From Lucinisca nassula (lineage: Eukaryota; Mollusca; Bivalvia; Lucinida; Lucinidae), in contig OY757015.1 of the NCBI GenBank assembly GCA_963580285.1, forward strand, positions 148,612,082 through 148,676,081: 64,000 nt of DNA, given 5' to 3'. Below are positions 45,256-56,079 of this stretch, piece by piece. A program made the position numbers and the translations under genes. The notes under the pieces were generated by a model. The model was not told the origin of the DNA. It was given only the letters and a program-made list of their open reading frames with translations, and did no database searches. The stretch's first letter is position 1, and each line of letters starts with the position of its first letter.

Positions 45256-46813
45256 TTATCCATTTATAGCGCATAGGAATTTCCATGGATTTTCCAGCAT
45301 CTTGTCTAAATATAGACGATGACAATGGATGTAGAATTGATGACAACATTTTTTTAACAAACTTGTCCGCCTTTATATATCATTTTGCTCAAAATTTCAC
45401 CGACATTCACTTAGCAACCCATCACAAAATGTTACTATTAAATTAGTTTAAACAATCGCGAAAAGGTTTTTATTGATTTGACTATACTGTCGTCTGCTAA
45501 ACTGATATGCAGGTTTTTGATAAAGAATGTACTGGTTAAACTGGCTACTGGATTTATAAAGTACAGCAAAAAAGTGTACTTAAATGGGTAGACGATCATA
45601 TCAAGGGCTGGAAGTGGAGAGGTAACCCAGGATAAAATCTGCCGGAAGAGTACAGCAATTACGCCACTTTAACTTAGTTAGGGAAGCACCTTTTTTAGAG
45701 TCCGAATCATTTATAGCCATTCTCATTTGACCATTACGATAACACATCCGTGTGACATAAAGCAATCTTTCATATCTCCAAAATACTACCTTTCCAATGA
45801 AAATTTAAGATATTTTGCTTATTTCTGTTCCAAGACATAGGTTGTGGGTACTCGTTAGAAGTGGGAGATTAACTAGAATTATGAAGATGTCGGATGTTTT
45901 TTTTTTGTTTTTTTTTTTGTAGTAAACTTTTCATTATATTGCATAGATGTGCTTCCATTATGCTATTGATTATGTAAATGAACAAGAAAAACACGTCAGT
46001 TTAGGTTATTTTATTTATCAAAAAGCAGCATGGATATTATATACAATAAATACAATGGATAGTACACACATGATGTCAAATGTAATTAATGACCAATCTT
46101 TTAATATGAAGAAGACAATGTATTTGTTTGTAAACTCTTCTTCATTCAATGTCACTGGCTTTAATCCAGGAATTGAATTTTTTCGGATAATACTTCCATT
46201 TTACAAAGTACTCTTTGTTCCGCTGCCTGCCTCTTGTTTTCAAGACCTTTTCAATTTTGTAAGATATTTTATCTGGATCAATGTCAAGAGGCAATAACTC
46301 GCTGCTATACCACGTTCCCTTTACTTCCTCACCCTGTAAGTCTTTTAGTCGATACACAGGCATACCTCCTCTGTGGTATCTTTTCGAGACTTGAAATATT
46401 TCTCCTGAATACGTTTCATCATAGGCACGTGTAAAAACACCTTTTAGATAGCTTATTCTCACATACTGGTTTATCTTAAACTTAAATGGTCTTTTCTTCG
46501 GTGTTTTAACTTGTTTTTGCGAATTCTGGGCAAAGTAGGTTGACAGACGAACTTGTTCTTCATTCTCTTGTTTCACATCAGCTGGTTTCATTCCAATGGT
46601 TCTGTGGTAAGTTTTTTATAGCTATCAGCAAGATCTTGTATGACGGGCAAATAGCTTAAATCATCTTTAAATGTAAAATAACGACTAAGCCTGGACTTTA
46701 TCGTTAAATAGCCCTTTCTGATGTAGAAGCTTTCGTTTCATTCTGTGTGGGAAAGTATATAACACCATCTTTCTTCATCAGATCCTGTATCACTTTTGCG
46801 CGAAATTCTTGGC

Positions 46814-47322
46814 CTGAAAATGAGAAAACAAAATCGTTTGAACAAAAATTCCTTGTAATGCGGGAAGCAAATATCCCTAGTAAATTGCGAGAAAAAAATT
46901 TACATTATAGAATACTGAACTCAAATGACTCAGTATTACTTTTAAAATATAAATTTATATTCTTTTAGTTTGCCTTTAATGATAAAAACACGCCCCCGCC
47001 CATCGGGGCTTGAAGAAATATATGGGCTGCATGATGCTTCCACGCCGAGCTGAAACTGAACCGTACACGACTACTGGTAAACCGCTTAGAGGATCAAAGC
47101 CTGCCCAGGCAAAGCGGTACGAGTCGGCCCGTCCATGCTTATAAACCCTATTGGTTTCATTGGGCGACAGGGCTTGAGATGTTATTTCATCTCAATGTCG
47201 GGTAAAAGTCCTATAGAATTGGAAGCAACGTCTCCAAAATGACATTTACAGTGTTTACTGGGGCGTTAGACCTCAAATCAAACAAACAAAAGAGAGAAAA
47301 AAAAACCAAAATACCTTCCTAC
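46814..47322 (-). other. Intron in the integrase gene, carrying a SINE-B
   Basis: On the minus strand the coding frame stops at a GTAGG donor and resumes after a TTTTCTCATTTTCAG acceptor with phase 1 preserved (433 coding nt before it from the 47755 ATG). 300 of its 509 bp are a plus-strand SINE-B, so the original intron was about 200 bp. Confidence 0.8.
46990..47289 (+). mobile_element. SINE-B inserted in the integrase intron
   Basis: A complete-looking family member from CGCCCCCGCCCATCGGGGCT to CAAATCAAACAAACAAAA, oriented opposite to the host gene. Confidence 0.85.
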
Positions 47323-47823
47323 CTTTATCAGTTATGATCTTGTGTGGCGTTCGCCCATAGGTCTTGAATATGTCTTGAAAGGCACTTGCTACATCTTGTC
47401 CGGATTTCCCATTTAGTGGTCTGAGCCACACGTATTTTGAAAACGTGTCTATGACAAGTAGAATGTATTTGTAACCCTTGTTCCAGTCCTTGTATTTCAC
47501 CATGTCTATCAAATCCGCCATCCAAAGATCATCTTTGCCCGCACTCACTATATGGTTCCTCTGGAAGCGTCTCCTGGCTGGTTTGTGGAGAGCGTAAGAT
47601 TCTTGATTGCGGAGAAACTTTCGTATTTTGTACATGCCGATGTTAAACGTTCCTTCATTTTTTACGACCCTGTATAACTTTTGTGGGCCTGCAAAACTGG
47701 CAGGGTGCTAAGGATCATAATAAATTTCTTTTAAATAATTTTCCCACAATGCCATGTCTATTCTCACAACCGTATTCACTGTAAATGAAGTTATGTGTTA
47801 ACTGTTTTTAATTAAATATGCTT

Positions 47824-48414
47824 TTATTCTTCATCAGAATCATTCTCATTGGTCGATTCCTCATCACTGTCTTCTTCATCAGTGTCTTCATCTTCGGAGA
47901 CCTCTGTTTCAAAGAGATCTTCAAATGCTCATTTGTTCTTATTCAGTATGCGACGGATTGCCGAGGAATGGCTTACTCCTTTGTCAGCCAGTGACTTAAT
48001 GCTCCCAACAATCTTTTTATGGGTGGCATTATTAAACAGTGGAAACCAATAATGCTCAAGAAATAAACTGTATTTCTGTAGAAATTTCCGCTCTTCGAAT
48101 GGCTTGATGCGGTTTTCAGCCATTTCAGTAGCGTCTTCTTCATCTTCGCCCTCGTCTATGAACCTCTGATAGATGTTATCAAATTTGTCTTTGCATTCAG
48201 ATTTGACACGTTTCCACAACAATAGAAACCCTTCGTTATCTTCTATACTGTCTTCATCATCACTGTCAGTCTCAGTGGATTCATCCATTTTTCTTCTTTT
48301 AGCCAGAGGTTCAGTATTCTCTGGACACCACCCTCGTTTCAGATGCCTTTGAACATCGTGGGTGGAATCGAATAACAATCCACAATCGTCACAAGCATGG
48401 GTTTTATCTGCCAT
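47824..48414 (-). pseudogene. Polinton small C2H2-type, acidic protein (nonsense-truncated)
   Basis: 161 open codons from 48414, stopping at a TGA (47929-47931). The same frame continues for 34 further codons, extremely rich in Asp/Glu/Ser, to a TAA at 47824 that overlaps an AATAAA signal. The TGA is therefore best read as a nonsense mutation. The N-terminus has a zinc-finger-like CDDCGLLFDS..HLKRGWC (C-C-H-C spacing). An acidic stretch (about 46-62) follows, then a helical region. I do not recognise the function. It sits between integrase and ATPase in the same orientation, which suggests a structural or DNA-binding role in the element. Confidence 0.7.
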
Positions 48415-48546
48415 TATATTTGGAAACTGATTATGGTTTTCTACTTTTTCTTAAATGTGATCCGTTTGGATGTCAGTGATAGAATGGTTAATGGTTTCGT
48501 CGCTTTTTATCAGTTTGTTTTCCGGAGTCTCTTCGATGTGATCCGT

Positions 48547-49605
48547 TTAAATGCCAGGTGAATAATGTCCACTTGAATCGTGATGTTCACCTTTTATATG
48601 CGCATTGTAGTCATCTGCCCACCTAATATCGTATTTCAAACGCTGATTGGCTGGCGTAAAAGGTTTCAAATCTAACAACAGAAATCCGTAAGGGCGTTTT
48701 GTCGCTTTTTCAAATAATTTGATGAACTGGTCTGAATTGTTTGGGAACATCTGACGTGCCAACGTAAAAGTCATGGATTTGTCAACTGGGTTATCATATA
48801 AAATTATATAATGGCAGTTTCGTCTCTGCGTTGGGTCTTTGGTTGCATATAAACTCTGGTTGATTGAAATGATTGAGAGGGATCTATGATGAGAGCCTTC
48901 AGTGAATAAATCAGTAATTCGTTTGTCTTTTCCCGCTGTTGACATCATATCGTCCAATATCAACAAGTTGTTCTGTCTGGTATCAAAGTAATCATCATCG
49001 TCAAGGTCTTGCGGGATTCCATGAATAAATTCTCTTTTTGGGGTAACTGTAGCCTTGATAATATCGTACATAGGCTGCCAACGTTTATACAGCCACACAA
49101 TTCTCTGTATTTGAGGTTGAATTCTATTGTTGTGAGTAGCAGATCTTTCACAAATGTCGTTTTGCCACATGCTGCAAAATATAAGAACATAATTTTGAAA
49201 TAATACATGAAAATAGAAAACTGGAATTTTCATTGAATGTGCTGACTAAAAAACTGTAATATATATTTCAAAGCTCCAAATTTCAAACAATTTATTATAA
49301 AAATGCTAAAGAATACCTGTTGGACCGCTTATTATCATTGTGAACGGATGTTGCAGTACTGTGGCATTATTATTCTTCTGCTGCTGAAGGGGTTGTATGC
49401 CTCCCTGAGGCGGCGGCGGAGGCGGCGGTGGGATGCCTCCCGGCGGCTGCGGCGGATACGCTCCACTGCTCTGTGGACATGCTTCACTGCTCTGCGGATT
49501 CGCTTGAATGATTTTGTCACCAAAATGTTTATTACGCCTGTGTCTTATCATCACGTCTCGCCTTGAAAATACTCCAGAGCAGTCTGGACAGAATGTCTGA
49601 GACAT
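48547..49605 (-). pseudogene. Polinton packaging-type ATPase with N-terminal zinc finger (one intron, frameshifted)
   Basis: A FtsK/HerA-type ATPase, the class that pumps DNA into capsids in related viruses. Exon 1 (49605-49317) encodes a C2H2 finger (CPDCSGVF..HRRNKH, residues 6-27), a Pro/Gly-rich linker, and the start of the Walker A loop (IISGPT). A 145 bp intron splits that loop. Exon 2 starts with its GKTTF half. Near 49095-49112 the frame shifts by one base, and the rest reads in the frame open to 48547, with Walker B-type LLILDDMM and the downstream SINQSLYATKDPT block typical of the family. The finger-linker fusion is unusual in the wider ATPase family. The frameshift makes this copy non-functional. 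Confidence 0.85.
49172..49316 (-). other. Intron inside the ATPase Walker A codons
   Basis: On the minus strand CCAACAG is followed by GTATTCTTTAG (donor at 49316). TTATATTTTGCAG (acceptor at 49172) precedes CATGTGGCAAAAC. Phase 1 is kept and the P-loop is completed across the junction. The length of 145 bp is normal for invertebrate short introns. Confidence 0.85.
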
Positions 49606-50055
49606 GTTGCTCCTCTGAGAACTTATTTCAGAATGGCAATGTGTTACATTCTTATGCTATAAAAATCATTTTTGCAAAAACACTTCTGTTTTGAAAGCCA
49701 ATCAAATCTCCGCAATCAAAACAAAGTGCGCATGTGCTAAAAATTATGTAAATACGCTGTTTTTAATACTATAAAATTATTCACATACTGATTGTTGTCA
49801 TGTTCGGATGTATGAAAGAAGATATTTATTAAATCATTGAGTGTTAAACAACATAAGGTGACTATTTACGACTAATCACAACGTGTTACATGTAACTTTT
49901 AAGTCTTGTCTTGTAATTGTAGTCTCGCCTGTTTTAATGTCTGCTAAAGTAGGTCAGTCATAATTTTGAAAAATTGAAAACAACTATGAACCTGTTATTC
50001 TTTTGATTATGCAATTTTTGTTTTGATTATCACAAACAGTTCATAATGTCTCATT
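49606..50055. other. Divergent intergenic region of the Polinton
   Basis: Lies between the leftward ATPase start and the rightward polymerase. AT-rich, no frame, presumably contains both promoters. No TATA or initiator can be assigned with confidence. Confidence 0.4.
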
Positions 50056-51001
50056 AGGGCCCCGCACTGAAAGTGTGGGTGCCCTATAGTAATCACTCTG
50101 TCCGTCCGTCTGTCTGTCTGTCCGTCCGTCTGTCCGTACACACAAATGGATAGATAGGTGGCTATGAACTTGGACAGAATCAATGTAAGTCAATGAGAGA
50201 AAGTGCGATTTATTCCGTTAGACACATAAAAGGTCTGTTATGTGGTTAAAATTAGCCACCTAAGTATCAATCTTGCTCAAAATAGCCACATAAGTATCCA
50301 TTTGTGAGAACCTTCGTCTGTCCGTCCACAAATTTTTTTATCCTCCATAACTTTTTATTATTCCTGGATGGATTTAAATATTACTTGGCATCATTCTGTC
50401 CGTCCGTCTGTCTGTCTGTCTGTCCGTCTGTCCGTCCACAATTTTTTTTATCCTCCATAACTTTCTTATTCCTGGATGGATTTAAATATTACTTGGCAGA
50501 AATGTTAACCATAATGTGATGGAGTGTTGCGCGCAAGACTCAGGTCCGTACCTCAAAGGTCAAGGTCATACTTAGAGGTTAAAGGTCAAAAAAGGGTCTT
50601 TCCTGTGTCCAATTAATAACTTTGTTATTATTCCTGGATGGATTTAAATATTACTTGGCAGAAATGTTAACCATAATGTGACGAAGTGTCACACGCAAGA
50701 CCCACAGCCGTACCTCAAAGGTCAAGGTCATACTTAGAGATAAAAGGTCAAAAAAGCGTCTTTTTTATTGTGTCCAATCTATAACTTTCTTATACCTGGA
50801 TGGATTTAAATATTACTTAGCAGAAATATTAACCATAATGTGACAGTGTGTCACGCGCAAGACCCAGGTCCGTACCTCAAAGGTCAAGGTCATACTTAGA
50901 GGTGAAAGGAAAAAAAAAACGTCTTTTTTTTTAACATCAACATTTTCCTACTCCTCTGATAGCGCTGCCGGGGCCCTAGTCAGTTTCACTGACAGCTCTA
51001 G
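50056..51001 (+). mobile_element. Pearl/Helentron-like element in the polymerase 5' region
   Basis: The 5' hairpin AGGGCCCCGCACT-GAA-AGTGTGGGTGCCCT (50056-50085) is followed by GTCCGTCTGTC tracts (50098-50135, 50397-50435). About three ~165 bp units follow (CTGGATGGATTTAAATATTA, GAAATGTTAACCATAATGTG, CCTCAAAGGTCAAGGTCATA). The 3' end has a hairpin GTCAGTTTCACTGAC (50979-50993) five bases before a terminal CTAG, followed by T. The 3' hairpin plus CTRR end is the Helitron-type terminus. The element stops 22 bp before the polymerase ATG. Confidence 0.75.
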
Positions 51002-51023
51002 TTTCAGACTACAAACCAAGAAG

Positions 51024-54000
51024 ATGGTTTCCTATATATGCGAAGAGTGTGGGGCAAGCTTCTCCAAATTGAGTCAGCTTCTCCAGCACAGAAGAATTGA
51101 AAATCACTGGAAGAAGTATACATGTCCCACATGCGAGAAAGTTTTCAACAGGAAAGACAATCATGACCGCCATATGCGTAAACATCAGAATGAAAACAAT
51201 TACCATTGCCAAACATGTTCAAAAGTGTTCACCAGGATGGATGCACTGGAAAATCACTTACAGCAGCATACAAACCAAGTTGGTGGAGCAGTTAAAAGGC
51301 CAAGTGAAGACCATGGAGAAGGGGAGAATAAGAGGAGAAAGGAGGAGCTAATAGGCGAAGCGGATCGATTCTACAATATACAGAATGTTAGCGAAAGAAA
51401 AATAGAAAAGTTCAACACCAGTGTCTCATATTACAAGATATCAGTCAATGATCTAGATGTAAGAGGACTTCCTGAGATTTTGAGGGCACTGAAGAAATTA
51501 TTTCAGTCAATAATTGACACTATTGCTAAAGGCCTACCCTCCAACGATCTGGTGAGGATTTCGATGGAAAATCCGGAACTCGATTACCCTATAGTTCTAC
51601 CGTTTATTAGGCGACATGAACTGACAGTAGATAGAATTTTGACAGAAATCGAACGAGTGTTGCAATCGTATGAACAATTCGTATTGGACGAGACATTTGG
51701 TATGGAATTTGTTCATGTGCGAATGGTGAAAGGGTCTGGTCAGAAGCCAAAACCCTATGTTGACATAGGAAAGTTACTGGGAAGTAAGAAAAGTGTGATA
51801 CAGATCAGGAACTCTGACAACCTATGTTGTGCAAGGGCTCTTGTGACAGCAATGGCTCGCACACAGAACTACCCACAGTGGAACAACATTAGGAGAGGCT
51901 TTAAGATACAGGAAACATTGGCCAAAGACTTGCATAAAAATGCGGGTCTACCTCTAGAGGGGTGTGACGTATCTGATATCAAACTATTTCAGAAAGTCTT
52001 ACCAGACTTTCCGATTCATGTCCTATCCAAAGAACATTTCAATGCTGTAATATACCAGGGTCCTGAAGGCGGAATACCAATCTATCTGTATTATCATGAT
52101 CAACACTTCGATGTGATTACAAAGGTGACAGGATTTTTAAACAGAAGCTATTTTTGTCTTCAGTGCAAGAAAGGTTACAACAATAAAGAAAGGCATAACT
52201 GCCACAACCCCTGTCACTTCTGTAAACATATTCACACAGATAATGAAGAAGACTGGACTCATTGCAAACGATGTAACTGCAAATTTGTTAATCAGACTTG
52301 CTATGAACTCCATTTGAAAGAAACAGAATTTGGTAATTCGACTTGCAAAGCATATTATAGATGTCGAGAATGCAATCAGTTGATCAATAAGTCAAAACAA
52401 AAAGCAGATCATATCTGTGGAGAAATATATTGTAAAATTTGTAAGGGTTACTTTGCGGGAGATCATCTCTGCTACATGACTGCTGAAGAAGAAAACCAAC
52501 CAACTTCAAAGAAAAAACAAGTGAATTCCCTAAAATATATCTTTTTCGATTTCGAGTGTCGGACCGATGATCAGATTCATTGCGATAATTATAGACCAAA
52601 CAAAAACAACAAATGTTCCAACTGTGGAAAATCTACATGTGGGACATTTGCGCATGTTCCAAATTTATGTGTTGTACACAAAGTATGCGATTTTTGTCTT
52701 GACAAACCCATCAAACAATCGTCTAAATGTGACCATTGTGGACTGAACGAACGCGTCTTTTCTGGTCCTGATACAACCAGTTTATTTTGTAAGTGGCTGT
52801 TTGCCGAACAAAATGTCGGCGCTACAGTGATATGCCACAATTTTAAAAGGTATGATAGTTATCCCATTTTAAATTATTTGCACGAAAATGGTATCCTTCC
52901 TGAGGTTATTACGACAGGTTCAAAATACATGTCCATTAAAGTGCCCGCTTGCAAGCTTCGGTTCATAGATTCTTTAAATTTCATCCCCATGGCATTAGCA
53001 GATATGCCTAAAGCTTTTGGTGAAACAGAACTGATCAAAGGTTTCTTTCCACATCTGTACAATCGTGCAGAAAACCAAGCATCAGTCTTGAATCAGTTGC
53101 CAGATATTTCATTCTACAATCCAGATGGTATGAAACCAGAGATCAGAAAAAAGTTCTTGGAATGGTATGAACAGCATCAAATGGACCCATTTCATTTTCA
53201 AGAAGAATTGCTACGATACTGCAGATCTGATGTAGACATATTAAGAAGGTGTTGTCTCAGATTTCGGTCATTGTTTATGGAACTGACAAAGAAAGAAGCC
53301 ACAGATGGCATCGATCCATTTAAGAAGTGCATTACCATTGCATCCGCTTGCCACCTGGTATTTAAAAAGAATTTCCTTGAAAATGAAACCATTGGTATCA
53401 TACCACACCATGGATATCGACCTCACGACAAGCAGTCAATTATGGCATATCAGTGGCTCTATTACTTGGCCCACGATAAGAATCTGAACATACAACATGG
53501 CAGAAACACGGGAGAAAAACATATTGGGCCATACAAAGTGGATGGTTATCATGAGTCTGAGGATGAATATACTGTGTATGAATTTCATGGCTGCTTTTGG
53601 CACGGCTGTCCAGACTGTTTCTCAAGAACTACCTTTAATCCAGTGGTCCAGTTAAGTATGGCAGATTTATATGCTCAAACCGTTGAAAAAAGGCTTTATC
53701 TCGAATCAGAAGGATATTGTTACGTATGCATTTGGGAGTGTTAGTTCAAAAAGAACTAGAAAACAACAATGCTATGAAACGTTACATCCAGTCTCTTGAT
53801 CTTGTCACATCTTTAGCCCCAAGGGATGCCTTTTACGGTGGTCGAACCGAAGCGTTCAAATTATACGAAGAAGCTGACCCCTGGAAACAAATCAAATATT
53901 ATGATGTAACATCTCTTTACCCTTTCATCAATAAAACTGGCAGAATTCCTCTCGGATATCCAGAAATCATCACAGAGAATTTCGATTCTATCGACAATTA

Positions 54001-55177
54001 CGAGGGTTTGATCAAGTGTAAAATATTGCCACCGAAAGGTCTATATATTCCTGTTCTGCCAACTAAATGTAACGGAAAACTTATGTTCAGCCTCGGTCGA
54101 TCTTGTTGTGAAACTTATCAACAGACTGACTGTTATTATCTCGATAACGAACGTGCATTTGTGGGAACGTGGGTCACAGATGAAGTCAAAGAAGCAATTT
54201 CCCAAGGGTATAAGATCATGAATGTCTACGAAGTTTGGCATTTTTCAAACATATCACAATACAATCCTTGCACCAAAACAGGTGGAGTTTTTACTGAATA
54301 TGTTAATACCTTTCTCAAAGTGAAACAAGAAGCTAGTGGCTGGCCTGACTGGTGTAAAGACGAAAAAAGCAAACAAAATTATATACAACAGTACTTTGAA
54401 AGAGAGGGCATTTTCTTAGACTATAGCAAAATAGAAGAAAACCCAGGTTTAAGATCTCTATCAAAACTGATGCTCAATTCGTTCTGGGGAAAGTTTGGGC
54501 AAAGATCCAACTTAATGCAAACTACTTACACTGACGATCCCGAGCAATTTTTTGACATGATGACATCCGATCAACAAGAGATCAAAAATGTTCGCTTTGT
54601 TAGCAATGAAGCTGTGCAACTGGACTGGATTCACAACAATGATTTTGTGGAGGCCTCATCGCGAACCAATGTGGTGATAGCTGCCTATACCACAGCGCAA
54701 GCTAGACTCAAGCTGTTTAGCTACTTAAAGCTCCTTGGGCGACGTGTTTGCTACTGTGACACTGATTCCATTATATTCACAAGCTCTCCCAGTTTATGGG
54801 AACCCAAGTTAGGCGATTATCTAGGTGATTTGACAGACGAAGCACCAGGAAATACTATACTTAAATTTGTCACTGGAGGTCCAAAGAATTATGCATATAC
54901 TTTAGAAAAACCTAACAAAAAGGATCAAACATCCATTTGTAAAGTTCGGGGAATCACTTTAAACTATAAGAACATGCTAGATATAAATTTTGACACCGTT
55001 TCAAACATGGTCAAAAGCAACAGAGCAGAAGATTGTATTTCAGTAGTTAACAACAATAAAATCTGTCGTTCAAATGGAGTTCTCATAACAAGAACTGAAG
55101 CAAAAGACTACAGAATTGTATTTGACAAAAGAATTATCAAGGACCATTATATGACATACCCGTATGGAATGCAATAA
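51024..55177 (+). pseudogene. Polinton protein-primed DNA polymerase B with N-terminal zinc fingers (broken)
   Basis: About 1385 codons in two overlapping frames, 51024-53744 and 53717-55177. It replicates the linear element, primed by a terminal protein. Three C2H2 fingers open it (residues 4-28, 32-54, 60-82). A Cys/His-rich central part lies at ~372-490. The 3'-5' exonuclease follows: DFEC (~507), HNFKRYD (~604) and YCRSDVDIL (~731). The FHGCFWHGC block (~852) is typical of Polinton polymerases. Then come the polymerase motifs: A, DVTSLYP (near 53905); B, KLMLNSFWGKFG (near 54465); C, CDTDS (near 54757). Catalytic residues are intact. The frame is lost at 53742-53765, where an in-frame TAG and a one-base change occur together. 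Confidence 0.92.
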
Positions 55178-56079
55178 AATGGCTATGTCGAACTATATGG
55201 TTTTTTAAATTGTTTGAATGCATTGTATGATATGTATACATGTACTATTGTATTCTTGTGTTCAGATGTGTGTAAATAAAACATGAAATTCACCACTTGT
55301 TTCTTTAATTTTCAACTTATAATAATCCCGTCTCCGTCAATCAGCTTTAAAGAAGCCTATAGAAAAAGATTTAGTTCAGTTTCTCGAATAAGACCTGCAT
55401 TACATTGTATTACAGTCACACAGCATAATATAACAATTTCTTTTCATCATATTCGAACATTTTAGAACAGCATCGATCATGAAATGGTACAATCAGATCC
55501 AGAACCCTCCCAATGATAGCACAAGGGAAAGAAGTTAAAATATAAAATAATCTCACCACAATGGACATGCCAGACAAACCACTTTGGAACAGTCAGTAAA
55601 AAAGTAGTTTTTAAATGGGAGCTTAAATTGATTTTTGATCAGACAGGTCTAAACATGTGGTGTTGTGCCGTGTGGCGGCCGTAAAACGTCTCCCCGTACA
55701 TCATCCATAGTGCAGTTTATATTTTACTTTTGGTCCTTTGAGATCAGCGTGAATATTCTGAGAAATCAGAAATAAATTATTGGTTTAGACTCATATTCTA
55801 GACAGGTTTTTTAATATTTGGACCCCATTTTGATTTATATCAGTCTTTGAATCGACTGCCTATTCGAAATTCGCAAAATTGCAGTATGTTTCCTCTGACT
55901 TTCTTTGCCGGATCATTACAGGGTCACTGATGAGGCTTTATTAGCCGAAACTACGTAGTTTGACCCATCTTCTTTCTTATGAATGTTTTCATTGCTCTTA
56001 AAGGAACTCATTTTTTATTTTTATTTGTTGCGAAATATTGCATCATCTTTCCTCGATTACATTCTAAATATAAGCCATT
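55178..56079. other. Polinton right arm, no gene
   Basis: AATAAA at 55275-55280, 98 bp after the polymerase stop, is a plausible poly(A) signal. A weak family T-like stretch (GGGAAAGAAGTTAAAATATA, CACTTTGGAACAGTCAGT) lies at 55490-55640. No capsid, protease or terminal-protein frame is visible. Confidence 0.5.
55275..55280 (+). terminator. Candidate poly(A) signal of the polymerase gene
   Basis: AATAAA within GTGTAAATAAAACATG, on the coding strand downstream of the stop. Confidence 0.45.

Larger units (their letters stand above)
44156..46141. other. Polinton left arm without recognised gene
   Basis: About 2 kb, of which ~465 bp are SINE-B insertions. The remaining open frames (122 codons at 44524, 116 codons at 45947) have no motif. 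The first runs into a SINE and the second overlaps the integrase 3' end in antisense. A possible splice donor GGACAGGTAAGT lies at 44341-44352. A family F MITE half-arm is at 45825-45862. Capsid genes might be expected here or in the 49.6-51 kb gap, but none is visible. Confidence 0.5.
46142..47755 (-). pseudogene. Polinton integrase with C-terminal chromodomain (broken, one intron)
   Basis: A retroviral-type (rve) DDE integrase that inserts the linear element DNA and produces the 6 bp duplication. The likely start is the ATG at 47755; codon 16 (47708-47710) is TAG. The core has the first catalytic Asp in DLWMADLID and the second in IITDKG. There the coding sequence meets a GT donor (47322) and resumes after an AG acceptor (46814), where the Glu-bearing segment EFRAKVIQDL follows. 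Two 1 bp frameshifts follow (near 46706 and 46610). The last 150 codons (46142-46591) are open: a linker, then a chromodomain near 46142-46260 with YFVKWKYYP. Chromodomains in integrases are thought to steer insertion to particular chromatin. This gene is inactive. Confidence 0.88.

Noticed and set aside
45947..46297. 116-codon plus-strand frame as a Polinton capsid or membrane protein
   Set aside because: Its second half is antisense to the integrase chromodomain region and the first half has no motif.
46814..47322. The integrase interruption as simply a SINE insertion breaking the gene
   Set aside because: The SINE spans only 46990-47289. The coding sequence stops and resumes at GT and AG borders well outside it, with phase kept, so an intron containing a SINE explains it better.
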